A DNA stretch of 64,000 bases, taken from positions 362,169 to 426,168 of the forward strand of contig NZ_JAIWOY010000003.1 in NCBI RefSeq assembly GCF_020216525.1, given 5' to 3'. Source of the DNA: Nocardioides nematodiphilus (GTDB taxonomy: Bacteria; Actinomycetota; Actinomycetes; Propionibacteriales; Nocardioidaceae). Positions 1 to 10,867 of the stretch are shown one piece after another (the first letter of the stretch is position 1; each line of letters opens with the position of its first letter). Made by a program: the position numbers and the translations under genes. The notes below the pieces were generated by a model. The model saw only the letters and a program-made list of their open reading frames with translations, was not told the origin of the DNA and searched no databases.

Positions 1-2177
<2,177 letters not shown>

Positions 2178-2178
<1 letters not shown>

Positions 2179-3218
2179 TGGGCGCCTACCGGTTCCTCTT
2201 CGACCAGTTCCTGGTCAGGTCCGATCCGGAGAAGGCCCACCACCAGGCCTTCGCCGCCATCCGGGCGGCGAGGCCGGTGCTGGCCCGTCGGTCGTTCCCC
2301 GGTGAGCCGGTCCAGGCGCTGGGGCTGACGTTCCCCAACGCCCTGGGCCTGGCCGCGGGCTTCGACAAGAACGCCGTCGGCATCGACGCCCTCGGCGGCC
2401 TCGGCTTCGGCCATGTCGAGATCGGCACCGTCACGGGCGAGGCCCAGCCGGGCAATCCGCAGCCGCGGCTGTTCCGTCTGGTCAACGACCGGGCGGTCGT
2501 CAACCGGATGGGCTTCAACAATGACGGCGCCGAGGTGGTCGCCGCCCGGCTCAAGGCGCGGCTCGACAAGCGCGGCTCGGGCGAGCTCGGCCCGGTGCTC
2601 GGCATCAACATCGGCAAGACCAAGGTCGTCCCCGAGGACGACCAGGCCGCCGTCGAGGCCGACTACGGCACGTCGACCCGCCTGCTCGCCCCGTACGCCG
2701 ACTACCTGGTCGTCAACGTCAGCTCCCCGAACACGCCGGGACTGCGCAGCCTGCAGGCCGTGGAGCGGCTCCAGCCGCTGCTCGAGCACGTCCGCCGTAC
2801 GGCCGACGAGGTGACCACCGCGCGGGTCCCGCTGCTGGTCAAGATCGCCCCCGACCTGGCCGACGAGGACGTCCTGGCCGTCGCCGACATGGCGAAGGAG
2901 ATCGGGCTCGACGGCATCATCGCCACCAACACCACGATCTCGCGCGCGGGCCTGCGGGCCCACCCCGACGAGCTCGAGGAGATCGGCGCGGGCGGCATCT
3001 CCGGCGCACCGGTCAAGGCCCGGGCGCTCGAGGTGCTGCGGATGCTGCGCGCCCGCGTCGGTGACGAGATGACGCTCATCGGGGTCGGCGGCATCAGCAC
3101 GGTGCAGGACGCGATCGAGCGGCTCGACGCCGGCGCGGACCTGTTGCAGGGCTACACCGCGTTCATCTACGAAGGCCCGCTGTGGCCCGCCCGGATCACC
3201 AAGGGGGTTGCTCGATGA
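2178..3218 (+). CDS. pyrD: Dihydroorotate dehydrogenase (quinone), class 2
   Basis: Oxidises dihydroorotate to orotate at the membrane, passing electrons from FMN to quinone. The 346-residue length and the N-terminal helical segment ([18 protein letters not shown]) fit class 2. The catalytic serine lies in [11 protein letters not shown] near residue 180, and the phosphate-binding GVGGIS motif is near residue 303. The ATG at 2178 overlaps the carB stop; longer in-frame starts inside carB would add sequence foreign to the family. The stop overlaps the pyrF start (ATGA). Confidence 0.97.
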
Positions 3219-4027
3219 GCACGTTCGGAGAGCGGCTCGACGCCGCCGTACGCGCCCGCGGACCGCTGTGCGCCGGCATCGACCCGCACGCGGGCCTGCT
3301 GGCCGAGTGGGGCCTCGACGACGACATCGCCGGGCTGGAGCGCTTCGCTCTCACCGCGGTCGAGGGCCTCGCCCCGCACGTCTCGGTGATCAAGCCGCAG
3401 AGCGCGTTCTACGAGCGCTTCGGCTCGAAGGGCATCGCCGTGCTCGAGCGTGTCATCGCCGAGTCGCGCGCCGCCGGTGCGCTGGTGCTGCTCGACGTGA
3501 AGCGCGGCGACATCGGCTCCACCTCGCAGGCCTACGCCGACGCCTACCTCGACCCGGCCTCACCGCTGGCCTCCGACGCGATCACGGTGTCCCCGTACCT
3601 GGGCTTCGGCTCGTTGGCGCCGTTCATCGCCTCGGCGAGCATGTTCGACGCGGGGCTGTTCGTCCTCGGGCTCACCTCGAACGCGGAGGGCCCGGAGGTG
3701 CAGCGCTCGACGACCGACACCGGCGAGAGCGTCGCCGAGCGGATGTTCGCCCACCTCGCGGCCCTCAACGAGGGCGCGACGCCGTACGGCTCCTTCGGCG
3801 CCGTGGTCGGAGCGACCATCGGCGACGCCGGTGCCTCGTTGGACTTCGGCGGCCCGATCCTCGCTCCCGGCTTCGGCGAGCAGGGCGGCACCGCCGCCGA
3901 CATCAAGCGCATCTTCGGTGACCTGCCGGTGCTGCCGTCGTCCTCACGCGGCCTGCTGCGCAAGGGCCCGGACACCGCCGCTCTGCGCGACGCGGCCCTG
4001 GCCACCAACGCCGAGCTGCGCGGCTGA
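3215..4027 (+). CDS. pyrF: Orotidine 5'-phosphate decarboxylase (type 2)
   Basis: Last step of UMP synthesis: decarboxylates OMP. The protein has 270 residues, typical for the longer type-2 PyrF of actinobacteria. The catalytic motif [15 protein letters not shown] is at about residues 94-108, and the phosphate-gripping segment SSSRGLL is near the C-terminus. The start at 3215 (ATGA overlap with the pyrD stop) gives the expected N-terminus [12 protein letters not shown]; an upstream TTG at 3182 would lie inside pyrD. It is the last of three co-oriented pyrimidine genes. Confidence 0.97.
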   Translation: MSTFGERLDAAVRARGPLCAGIDPHAGLLAEWGLDDDIAGLERFALTAVEGLAPHVSVIKPQSAFYERFGSKGIAVLERVIAESRAAGALVLLDVKRGDIGSTSQAYADAYLDPASPLASDAITVSPYLGFGSLAPFIASASMFDAGLFVLGLTSNAEGPEVQRSTTDTGESVAERMFAHLAALNEGATPYGSFGAVVGATIGDAGASLDFGGPILAPGFGEQGGTAADIKRIFGDLPVLPSSSRGLLRKGPDTAALRDAALATNAELRG

Positions 4028-4030
4028 CCG

Positions 4031-4552
4031 ATGCCCGCCTGTAACGCGGTGTTACACCGTCTTCTGCGGTGCTGCAACACCGCAGAAGTTGCTGTAACAC
4101 CGCGTTACAGGGGCCGGGTGGCCGCGGTCGCGGGCCTCGTCCTGGCTACCGCCCTGACGGCCTGCGGCGGCTCGTCGTCCACCGACGACTACTGCGCGAC
4201 GGTCACCTCGCACCGCGACGACCTGTCGAGGATCCTCGGCGACGGGGGAGGGGCCGCCCTGCTCGACGCCCTGCCCATCTTCCGCGAGCTCCGGGCCAAG
4301 GCGCCCAGCGACATCGCGGACGACTGGACCACCGTGATCGACCGGCTCGCCGCCCTCGACGCGGCGCTGAAGACAGCAGGCGTCGACCCCAGCACGTACG
4401 ACGCCGCCCACCCGCCGGCCTCCCTGGCCGCTGCGCAGCGCGAGGCGATCGCCACGGCGGCCACCGCCCTCGGCAGCCCGGCGACCGTGTCCGCCCTCGA
4501 CGCCGTCCAGCAGCAGGCCCGCGACGTCTGCCACACGCCGATCACCCTCTGA
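4031..4552 (+). CDS. Small secreted lipoprotein, function unknown
   Basis: No known family is recognised. A lipobox (ALTAC, Cys near residue 43 from this start) follows an arginine-containing n-region (PRYRGRV) and a hydrophobic stretch, so the mature protein of about 130 residues is probably lipid-anchored outside the membrane. It is helical and Ala/Asp-rich with paired cysteines (DDYCATV and DVCHTP at the C-terminus). The start is uncertain: ATG 4031 is three bases after the pyrF stop but puts a 72-bp nested palindrome inside the coding region; the next start, GTG 4118, would remove the positive n-region and leave a very short signal. Either the palindrome is inside the gene or the signal peptide is degenerate. 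Confidence 0.6.
   Translation: MPACNAVLHRLLRCCNTAEVAVTPRYRGRVAAVAGLVLATALTACGGSSSTDDYCATVTSHRDDLSRILGDGGGAALLDALPIFRELRAKAPSDIADDWTTVIDRLAALDAALKTAGVDPSTYDAAHPPASLAAAQREAIATAATALGSPATVSALDAVQQQARDVCHTPITL
4039..4110. repeat. Nested perfect palindrome (hairpin within hairpin)
   Basis: Outer arms of 18 bp (4039-4056 and 4093-4110, CTGTAACGCGGTGTTACA and its exact complement) enclose inner arms of 11 bp (4061-4071 and 4078-4088, CTTCTGCGGTG and complement) around a 6-nt loop. Each outer arm is itself a 17-bp imperfect dyad, TGTAAC-N5-GTTACA. Total length is 72 bp, a multiple of three. There is no T-tract. It could be a REP-like element, a paired operator, or a processing/termination hairpin after pyrF. 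Confidence 0.85.
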
Positions 4553-4560
4553 TCCGGCCC

Positions 4561-4591
4561 GACACGGGACCGCCGTTGCCGCTCCCGTGTC
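4561..4591 (+). terminator. Hairpin terminator after the lipoprotein gene
   Basis: Perfect 9-bp arms GACACGGGA (4561-4569) and TCCCGTGTC (4583-4591), followed by a short TTCT. It starts eight bases after the stop codon. Its right arm lies inside the promoter spacer of mihF. Confidence 0.6.
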
Positions 4592-4604
4592 TTCTGACTA
4601 GATT
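4576..4604 (+). promoter_or_regulatory. Promoter of mihF-gmk-rpoZ
   Basis: TTGCCG (4576-4581), 17-bp spacer, TAGATT (4599-4604). The transcript would carry a 5' UTR of about 45 nt with an AGTAGGA Shine-Dalgarno-like sequence ahead of the GTG at 4656. The -35 box overlaps the preceding terminator hairpin. Confidence 0.5.
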
Positions 4605-4655
4605 GGCGCGGACTGCATCGGCCAGTCGCCCACCGATCTCATGAAGTAGGACTCT

Positions 4656-4976
4656 GTGGCACTTCCTCCGCTCACCCCCGAACAACGTCAGGCCGCGCTG
4701 GAGAAGGCCGCCGCCTCACGACGCGTCCGGGCCGAGGTGAAGAACCGGCTCAAGACGGGTGGGGCCGACATCATGGAGGTCATCCAGGAGGGTCAGTCCA
4801 ACGAGGTCGTCGGCCGGATGCGGGTGCTCGACCTGCTGCAGGCGATGCCCGGTCTGGGCAAGGTGCGCGCCCACGCGATGATGGAGCGGGTCGGCATCGC
4901 CGAGAGCCGCCGCGTCGCGGGGCTCGGCGCCAAGCAGATCGTCGGTCTGGCGCAGGAGTTCGGCCGGCGTGTCTGA
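4656..4976 (+). CDS. mihF: Actinobacterial integration host factor
   Basis: Small basic DNA-binding protein of the actinobacterial nucleoid (mIHF/sIHF family), unrelated in fold to the enterobacterial IHF/HU dimers; in the family it bends DNA and is essential in mycobacteria. At 106 residues it has the usual length. It shows the N-terminal [14 protein letters not shown] helix, the KNRLK basic patch and the helix-two-turn-helix part ([22 protein letters not shown]) ending with GLGAKQ. Start is GTG 4656 behind AGTAGGA. Its end overlaps the gmk start by 8 bp, the classical mihF-gmk-rpoZ order. Confidence 0.96.
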   Translation: MALPPLTPEQRQAALEKAAASRRVRAEVKNRLKTGGADIMEVIQEGQSNEVVGRMRVLDLLQAMPGLGKVRAHAMMERVGIAESRRVAGLGAKQIVGLAQEFGRRV

Positions 4977-5595
4977 GGCCGCACCTGCTCGTCTCGTCGT
5001 TCTCGCCGGGCCCACCGCGGTGGGCAAGGGCACCGTCGCGGCCGAGATGCGCGCCGCCCATCCCGACCTGTGGATGTCGGTGTCCGCCACCACCCGCGCC
5101 CCTCGCCACGGGGAGGTCGACGGCGTGCACTACCGGTTCGTCTCCGACGAGGAGTTCGACCGGATGATCGCCGAGGACGAGCTCCTGGAGTGGGCCACGG
5201 TCCACAAGGTCGCCCGCTACGGCACCCCCCGCAAGCCGGTCGAGGAGGCGCTCGCGGCAGGCCGCCCGGCCCTGCTCGAGATCGACCTGCAGGGCGCGCG
5301 ACAGGTCCGCGAGGCGGTCGCCCGGCAGCCCGGGCTCAACCCGCTCTTCGTCTTCTTGGCGCCGCCGTCGTGGGACGAGCTCGTCCGCCGGCTGATCGGC
5401 CGGGGCACCGAGACCGAGGCTGAGCGGACCCGCCGGCTGGAGACCGCGAAGGTCGAGATGGCCGCCGAGTCGGAGTTCGACGTGACGATCGTCAACCGGG
5501 AAGTTCGTGAGGCTGCTGCCGAGTTGGTAGCCTTGATGACGCGCGGTGCCGGTGACGGCATCAGCACCCCCGACTCGAAAACCAGTGAGGCTTAA
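4969..5595 (+). CDS. gmk: Guanylate kinase
   Basis: Phosphorylates GMP to GDP with ATP. The P-loop at about residues 13-21 reads GPTAVGKGT, a slight variant of the usual GPSGVGKGT. The GMP-binding region follows ([21 protein letters not shown]), and the lid region has [13 protein letters not shown]. Length is 208 residues. Start GTG 4969 lies within the end of mihF, so translation is probably coupled. Confidence 0.97.
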   Translation: MSEAAPARLVVLAGPTAVGKGTVAAEMRAAHPDLWMSVSATTRAPRHGEVDGVHYRFVSDEEFDRMIAEDELLEWATVHKVARYGTPRKPVEEALAAGRPALLEIDLQGARQVREAVARQPGLNPLFVFLAPPSWDELVRRLIGRGTETEAERTRRLETAKVEMAAESEFDVTIVNREVREAAAELVALMTRGAGDGISTPDSKTSEA

Positions 5596-5596
5596 C

Positions 5597-5929
5597 GTGG
5601 CTGCTCCCGCAATCGACGCCCAGGGCGTGACCAACCCGTCGATCGACGACCTCCTCACGAAGACGGACAGCAAGTACAAGCTGGTCCTCTACAGCGCCAA
5701 GCGCGCCCGCCAGATCAACGCGTACTACTCCCAGCTCGGCGAGGGCCTGCTGGAGTACGTCGGCCCGCTCGTCGACACGCACGTCCAGGAGAAGCCGCTG
5801 TCGATCGCGCTGCGCGAGATCAACGACGACCTGCTGACCTGCGAGGACATCGACCCGGCCGAGGTCGCCGCCGAGGAGGCCGCTCGCGCCGCCGCCGCGA
5901 ACGACGACCCGTTCGCCGTCAGCGAGTGA
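5597..5929 (+). CDS. rpoZ: RNA polymerase omega subunit
   Basis: Assembly-promoting subunit of RNA polymerase. The 110-residue protein has the family core: [27 protein letters not shown], then [15 protein letters not shown], then [10 protein letters not shown]. Start is GTG 5597, one base after the gmk stop, with GTGAGG at 5585-5590 as ribosome-binding site; a frame opening earlier would overlap gmk and lacks family similarity. The acidic, alanine-rich tail is common in actinobacteria. Confidence 0.96.
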   Translation: MAAPAIDAQGVTNPSIDDLLTKTDSKYKLVLYSAKRARQINAYYSQLGEGLLEYVGPLVDTHVQEKPLSIALREINDDLLTCEDIDPAEVAAEEAARAAAANDDPFAVSE

Positions 5930-5936
5930 GCCGATC

Positions 5937-7184
5937 CTGACCACGCACGACATCACGTCGGCCGCTTCCCGGAACGGGGAGCGGCCGTCGGTCGTTCTCG
6001 CGGTCTCCGGTGGCATCGCCGCGTACAAGGCCGCCGAGCTGCTGCGCCGCTTCACCGAGGGCGGCTACGACGTCACCGTCGTCCCGACCCGCTCCGCGCT
6101 GGAGTTCGTCGGCGCCCCCACCTGGGAGGCGCTCTCCGGCAAGGCGATCGCCACCGAGGTCTGGCAGAACATCACCGAGGTCCCGCACGTCCGGATCGGC
6201 CAGCAGGCCGACCTGGTCGTGGTCGCCCCCGCCACCGCCAACACCATGGCGCGCGCCGCGCACGGGCTGGCCGACGACCTGCTCACCAACGTGCTGCTCA
6301 CCGCCCGCTGCCCGGTCGTCTTCGCCCCGGCGATGCACACCGAGATGTGGGAGCACCCCGCCACCGTCGACAACGTCGCCACCCTGCGCCGGCGCGGCGC
6401 CGTCGTGATCGAGCCGGCCGAGGGCCGGCTCACCGGCAAGGACACCGGCAAGGGCCGTCTGCCCGACCCGGCCGAGATCTTCGAGCTCTGCGAGGCGGTC
6501 CTGGCCCGGGGCGGCGTGACCGACCTGGCCGGCCGTACGGTCGTCGTCAGCGCCGGCGGCACGCGTGAGTACCTCGACCCCGTCCGCTTCCTCGGCAACC
6601 GCTCCAGCGGCCTGCAGGGCTACGCCATCGCGCGCGCCGCCGCGGCCCGGGGCGCCGAGGTCACCGTCGTCGCCGCCAACGTCACGCTGCCCGACCCGGC
6701 GGGCGTGAAGGTCCTCCGGGTGGAGACCACCGCCCAGCTGCACGACGCGATGCTCGCCGCGGCGCCGACCGCCGACGCGATCGTGATGGCGGCCGCACCG
6801 GCCGACTTCCGCCCGACGTCGCAGAGCGACGCCAAGATCAAGAAGGCCGCCGACGGCTCGGCGCCGATCATCGAGCTGGTGCAGAACGCCGACATCCTCG
6901 CCGAGCTGAGCGCCCACCGCGCCCACCCCGGCCAGTTGGTCGTCGGCTTCGCCGCCGAGACCGGCGACGCGACGGGATCGGTCCTCGACCTCGCCCGCGC
7001 CAAGCTCGCGCGCAAGGGCTGCGACCTGCTCGTGGTCAACGACGTCAGTGGTGGCGCGGTCTTCGGCAGCCCCGAGAACGCCGCCGTGATCCTCGGTGCC
7101 GACGGCACGGCCGCCGAGGTCCCCCAGGGCGCCAAGAGCGCTCTCGCGCAGGTGATCGTGGATCACATCGCGGCACGGCTCTGA
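5937..7184 (+). CDS. coaBC: Bifunctional CoaBC (PPC decarboxylase / PPC synthetase), CTG start
   Basis: Two consecutive steps of coenzyme A synthesis: CTP-dependent joining of phosphopantothenate with cysteine (C-terminal CoaB), then FMN-dependent decarboxylation (N-terminal CoaC). CoaC begins at [17 protein letters not shown] and contains APATANTMA and [11 protein letters not shown]; CoaB begins near residue 206 ([19 protein letters not shown]) and has AAAPADFRP and KIKK. The essential N-terminal region has no in-frame ATG, GTG or TTG: the first such codon is GTG 6219, far inside CoaC. CTG 5937 follows GAGTGAG with a 6-nt gap and gives a 415-residue protein of normal size, so it is the best start. 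Confidence 0.9.
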   Translation: MTTHDITSAASRNGERPSVVLAVSGGIAAYKAAELLRRFTEGGYDVTVVPTRSALEFVGAPTWEALSGKAIATEVWQNITEVPHVRIGQQADLVVVAPATANTMARAAHGLADDLLTNVLLTARCPVVFAPAMHTEMWEHPATVDNVATLRRRGAVVIEPAEGRLTGKDTGKGRLPDPAEIFELCEAVLARGGVTDLAGRTVVVSAGGTREYLDPVRFLGNRSSGLQGYAIARAAAARGAEVTVVAANVTLPDPAGVKVLRVETTAQLHDAMLAAAPTADAIVMAAAPADFRPTSQSDAKIKKAADGSAPIIELVQNADILAELSAHRAHPGQLVVGFAAETGDATGSVLDLARAKLARKGCDLLVVNDVSGGAVFGSPENAAVILGADGTAAEVPQGAKSALAQVIVDHIAARL

Positions 7185-7249
7185 CCGGTGCCGACGGCAC
7201 CTATACGCTGTGCATGGCACTCAACAGACTGAGGAACGGAGCGCTTTTC

Positions 7250-8449
7250 GTGACTGGACGTCTTTTCACGTCGGAGTCGGTGACCGAGGGTCACCCGGAC
7301 AAGATCGCCGACCAGATCAGCGACACCGTCCTGGACTACCTACTCGCCCATGACCCGAAGAGCCGGGTCGCGGTCGAGACGCTCCTGACCACCGGCTTGG
7401 TCGTGGTGGCCGGTGAGGTCACCACCGAGGCGTACGCGCCGGTGGCGCAGCTGGTCCGCGAGAAGATCCTCGAGATCGGCTACGACAGCTCCGAGAAGGG
7501 CTTCGACGGCAACTCCTGCGGCGTCCAGGTCGCGATCGGCGCGCAGTCGGCCGACATCGCCCAGGGTGTGGACACCGCCGAGGAGCAGCGCGCCGAGGGC
7601 TCGGTCGACGAGCTCGACAAGCAGGGCGCGGGCGACCAGGGTCTGATGTTCGGCTACGCCTGCGACGACACCCCGGAGCTCTTCCCGCTGCCGATCAAGA
7701 TCGCGCAGACGCTGGCCGAGCGGCTCACCGAGGTCCGCAAGGACGGCACGCTCGCCTACCTGCGTCCCGACGGCAAGACCCAGGTCACCATCGAGTACGA
7801 CGACGAGAACCGGGCCGTCCGGGTCGACACCGTCGTCCTCTCCACCCAGCACGCGGAGGAGATCAGCCAGGAGCAGATCGCCGCCGACGTGAAGGCGCAC
7901 GTCATCGAGCCGGTCCTGGAGCGCTTCAAGACCTCGGTGCCGTTCGACGGCTACAAGCTGCACATCAACCCGACCGGCAAGTTCGTCGTCGGCGGCCCGA
8001 TGGGCGACGCCGGCCTGACCGGTCGCAAGATCATCGTCGACACCTACGGCGGCATGGCCCGCCACGGCGGTGGCGCGTTCTCCGGCAAGGACCCGTCGAA
8101 GGTCGACCGCTCCGCCGCCTACGCGATGCGCTGGGTCGCCAAGAACATCGTCGCGGCCGGCCTGGCCCGTCGCGCCGAGGTCCAGGTCGCGTACGCGATC
8201 GGCAAGGCCGCCCCCGTCGGCGTCTTCGTCGAGACCTTCGGCACCGGCGTGCTGCCCGACGAGAAGATCCAGGAGGCGGTGCTCGAGGTCTTCGACCTGC
8301 GCCCCGCCGCGATCCTGCGTGACCTCGACCTGCTGCGCCCGATCTACGCCAAGACCGCTGCGTACGGCCACTTCGGCCGCGAGCTGCCCGAGTTCACCTG
8401 GGAGCGCACCGACCGCGCCGAGGCCCTGAAGGCTGCCGCGGGGATCTGA
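7250..8449 (+). CDS. metK: S-adenosylmethionine synthetase
   Basis: Makes S-adenosylmethionine from methionine and ATP. The 399-residue protein begins [21 protein letters not shown]; other signatures are [13 protein letters not shown] and the P-loop-like [22 protein letters not shown] 7250 was chosen over ATG 7214 because the family starts at the [11 protein letters not shown] segment and an AGGAACGGAG sequence lies just before it. A TATACG element at 7202-7207 could be its -10 box. Confidence 0.97.
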   Translation: MTGRLFTSESVTEGHPDKIADQISDTVLDYLLAHDPKSRVAVETLLTTGLVVVAGEVTTEAYAPVAQLVREKILEIGYDSSEKGFDGNSCGVQVAIGAQSADIAQGVDTAEEQRAEGSVDELDKQGAGDQGLMFGYACDDTPELFPLPIKIAQTLAERLTEVRKDGTLAYLRPDGKTQVTIEYDDENRAVRVDTVVLSTQHAEEISQEQIAADVKAHVIEPVLERFKTSVPFDGYKLHINPTGKFVVGGPMGDAGLTGRKIIVDTYGGMARHGGGAFSGKDPSKVDRSAAYAMRWVAKNIVAAGLARRAEVQVAYAIGKAAPVGVFVETFGTGVLPDEKIQEAVLEVFDLRPAAILRDLDLLRPIYAKTAAYGHFGRELPEFTWERTDRAEALKAAAGI

Positions 8450-8466
8450 CCGATCACGCTCCGTGC

Positions 8467-8498
8467 GAGTGGGCCGTCCCTTCGGGGGCGGCCCACTC
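8467..8498 (+). terminator. Terminator hairpin after metK
   Basis: Arms GAGTGGGCCG (8467-8476) and CGGCCCACTC (8489-8498) with a loop that can itself pair further (TCCC/GGGG). It lies 18 bases after the metK stop, before the converging minus-strand gene. Confidence 0.75.
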
Positions 8499-8589
8499 GT
8501 CGTTGCACGGGCGGCGTGGGCTCGTCGTCCGCGCCGCATCACCGAGGAAGAGGCGTCGACCTCGATCGCCGGCCCTCAGCGCCGCTCGG

Positions 8590-10680
8590 TCAGTGAGGGC
8601 GCTCGCCGATGATCGGGGCGGCCAGCCCACCCGAGCGCCTGAACTGGCCCGTCCGAGCGATGTCGTCGGGGGACGAGGGTCGGCCGAACAGGAAGCCCTG
8701 CGCCTCCAGGCACCCCGCCAGGGTCAGCAGGTCGCGCTGCTCGGGGGTCTCGATGCCCTCGGCGATCACGGTCATGCCGAAGGTCCGGCCGAGGGTGAGC
8801 ACGGTCTGGATCAGCTCGATCGTCTGCTGGGGGCTGGTGCCGGTCAGGAAGGAGCGGTCGATCTTGAGCCGGTCGAACGGGAAGGACCGCAGCACGTCGA
8901 GCGAGGAGTAGCCGACCCCGAAGTCGTCGAGCGCCAGGCCCACTCCCATCGCCTTGAGCTCGACGAGCGTGCGCATCACCTGGTCACGGTCGTTGAAGAC
9001 GGCCGTCTCGGTCATCTCCAGCTCCAGGCGGTCGGCCGAGAGGCCGGATGCGGCGAGGGCGGCGCGCACGGTGTCGACCAGACCGGGCTCGGAGAGCTGC
9101 ACGGGGGAGACGTTCACCGACACGCGGTACGGCGGGTCCCAGCGGACCGCCTCGGCGCAGGCCTGGTGCAGCACCCAGGCGCCGATCGTCACGATCAGCC
9201 GGCTGGACTCCGCCAGCGGGATGAACTCGGTCGGCGAGACCAGCCCGTGCTTCGGGTGGTCCCAGCGCAGCAGCGCCTCGTACCCGAGGACGTCACCCTT
9301 CGGCAGCGCCGTCTGGACCTGGTAGTGCAGCAGGAACTCATCGCGCACCATGGCCTCGCGCAGGTCCGCGAGCAGACCCTGGCGCGAGCGGGTGCGCTCG
9401 TCGATGGCCGGGTCGTACAGGCACAGCTGGCTGTACGGGTCGGCCTTGGCGCGGTACAGCGCCAGGTCCGCGTTGCTGATGAGGGTCTCGGCGTCGGTGG
9501 CGTCCTCGGGGAAGATCGCCGCGCCGATGCTCGCCTGGGGGCGGATCACGTCGGAGCCGAACTCGATGGGCGCCGACGACACGTCGAGGAGCTCGCGCAG
9601 GAACGCGTCCAGCTCCTCCTGCAGCTCCGCGGACTCGAGGCGGTGCAGGGCGACGAACTCGTCGCCGCCGATGCGGGCGATGAAGGTGCCGGGCGAGGCG
9701 TCGACCAGGCTGGTCATCCGGTGGCCGAGCGTACGGAGGACCTCGTCGCCGACCGGGTGGCCGCGCAGGTCGTTGATCTCCTTGAACCCGTCGATGTCGA
9801 TCACCGCCAGCGAGAGCCGGCTGCTGCTCTCCCGGGTCGCGATGATCTCGAGCTCGAGGCGCTCGCCGAGGCTGGTGCGGTTGGGCAGGCCGGTGAGCGA
9901 GTCGTGCATCGCCAGGGTCCTGAAGCGCTCGAGGGCGGCGGCGCGGGTGCTGCCGTCGATCAGGTAGCCGACCATGCCGGCGCCGATCGTCGCCAGCGCC
10001 ATGATCGCGATCGCGACGGCGAGGACGGACTCCGAGTCCCGGTCGATCGAGGAGTCGAGCGTCATCGCGTTGCCGCTGTGGGTGATGCTGAAGGCCCACA
10101 TCCCGGTGAAGTGCAGCGACAGGATCGCCAGCGCGTACAGCAGGGCCATCGCGTTGCTGCGCGGACGCTCGCCGGTGGGGCGCCCGCCGATGTGCAGCGC
10201 GGCGATGCTCAGGCCGCCGCCGAGCACGACCGAGAGCACGACGATGGGCACGCTCCACGAGACCGGCGTGTAGGTGCGCATGGCACTCATGCCGACGTAG
10301 TGCATGGTGGCGATCGAGATGCCGACGATGGCACCGCCCACGGCCCGCCGGGAGCCCGTACGGTCGCCGAGGACCGCGACGGTGAAGCCGGCCGCGCTGC
10401 CGATCACGGCGATCGTGAGCGACACGAGGGTCGGGGCCCAGGCGATGCCGATCGGCATGTCCGCGTGATAGCCGAGCATCGCGACGAAGTGGGTGCACCA
10501 GATGGTGACGCCGCTGGAGACCGAGGTCAGCAGCAGCCAGTCGGCGCGCAGGCCGTCGCCGCTGTTGGCGATGCGCTGGAAGAAGCGCGACGTGGCCCAG
10601 GATCCGGCGAGGCACAGCAGCGCCGCAAGACCGATCAGCGCCGGGCTGTGCTCCGCAAACAGATGCGGGGAGTGGATCAT
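8590..10680 (-). CDS. MHYT-GGDEF-EAL cyclic-di-GMP signalling protein
   Basis: Membrane protein with both c-di-GMP synthase and phosphodiesterase domains. The first ~235 residues form a 7-helix MHYT sensor with its three repeats visible as CTHFVAM, MHYVGM and LHFTGM (proposed metal/gas sensing in the family). A GGDEF domain follows (RIGGDEFVAL intact), then an EAL domain with EALLRW, LDDFGVGYSSL and EGIETPEQ intact, so both activities are possible. 696 residues. It sits alone between metK and priA, where it interrupts a common actinobacterial gene order, and is transcribed away from priA. Confidence 0.93.
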   Translation of the reverse strand: MIHSPHLFAEHSPALIGLAALLCLAGSWATSRFFQRIANSGDGLRADWLLLTSVSSGVTIWCTHFVAMLGYHADMPIGIAWAPTLVSLTIAVIGSAAGFTVAVLGDRTGSRRAVGGAIVGISIATMHYVGMSAMRTYTPVSWSVPIVVLSVVLGGGLSIAALHIGGRPTGERPRSNAMALLYALAILSLHFTGMWAFSITHSGNAMTLDSSIDRDSESVLAVAIAIMALATIGAGMVGYLIDGSTRAAALERFRTLAMHDSLTGLPNRTSLGERLELEIIATRESSSRLSLAVIDIDGFKEINDLRGHPVGDEVLRTLGHRMTSLVDASPGTFIARIGGDEFVALHRLESAELQEELDAFLRELLDVSSAPIEFGSDVIRPQASIGAAIFPEDATDAETLISNADLALYRAKADPYSQLCLYDPAIDERTRSRQGLLADLREAMVRDEFLLHYQVQTALPKGDVLGYEALLRWDHPKHGLVSPTEFIPLAESSRLIVTIGAWVLHQACAEAVRWDPPYRVSVNVSPVQLSEPGLVDTVRAALAASGLSADRLELEMTETAVFNDRDQVMRTLVELKAMGVGLALDDFGVGYSSLDVLRSFPFDRLKIDRSFLTGTSPQQTIELIQTVLTLGRTFGMTVIAEGIETPEQRDLLTLAGCLEAQGFLFGRPSSPDDIARTGQFRRSGGLAAPIIGERPH

Positions 10681-10803
10681 CTGGCCTCTTCAATCATCAC
10701 TGCGTCCGGCTGCCGAGCCCCACCGGATGACGAGCGCAGCGATCACATCATCTGATCGGCAACGGGTTGCCATCTATGAGACCAATGTCCCGGGACTGCC
10801 TCT

Positions 10804-10861
10804 CGTTCGTGTCCGAACGGGCCAGGTGGCCGAACGCGCTGTCGGTGCGCGCTGGTACAAC
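10804..10861 (+). promoter_or_regulatory. Inverted repeat and -10 box upstream of priA
   Basis: CGTTCG (10804-10809), TGTC, CGAACG (10814-10819) form a dyad, and CGAACG recurs at 10831-10836. TACAAC (10856-10861) lies six bases before the priA ATG, as in a leaderless -10. The half-site order (GTTC first) is opposite to the actinobacterial LexA box. Confidence 0.35.
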
Positions 10862-10867
10862 AGCGCC

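Noticed and set aside
7190..7250. Possible SAM riboswitch before metK
   Set aside because: Only about 60 bases are available and no SAM-I, SAM-II or SAM-IV core sequence is seen.
8503..10755. A 750-codon plus-strand open frame opposite the MHYT-GGDEF-EAL gene
   Set aside because: Composition is an Arg/Gly/Glu/Val-rich antisense translation; the minus strand carries clear catalytic domains. Such frames are common in high-GC DNA.
10804..10819. LexA/SOS box before priA
   Set aside because: The half-sites are in the opposite order (GTTC then GAAC) from the actinobacterial GAAC-N4-GTTC box.
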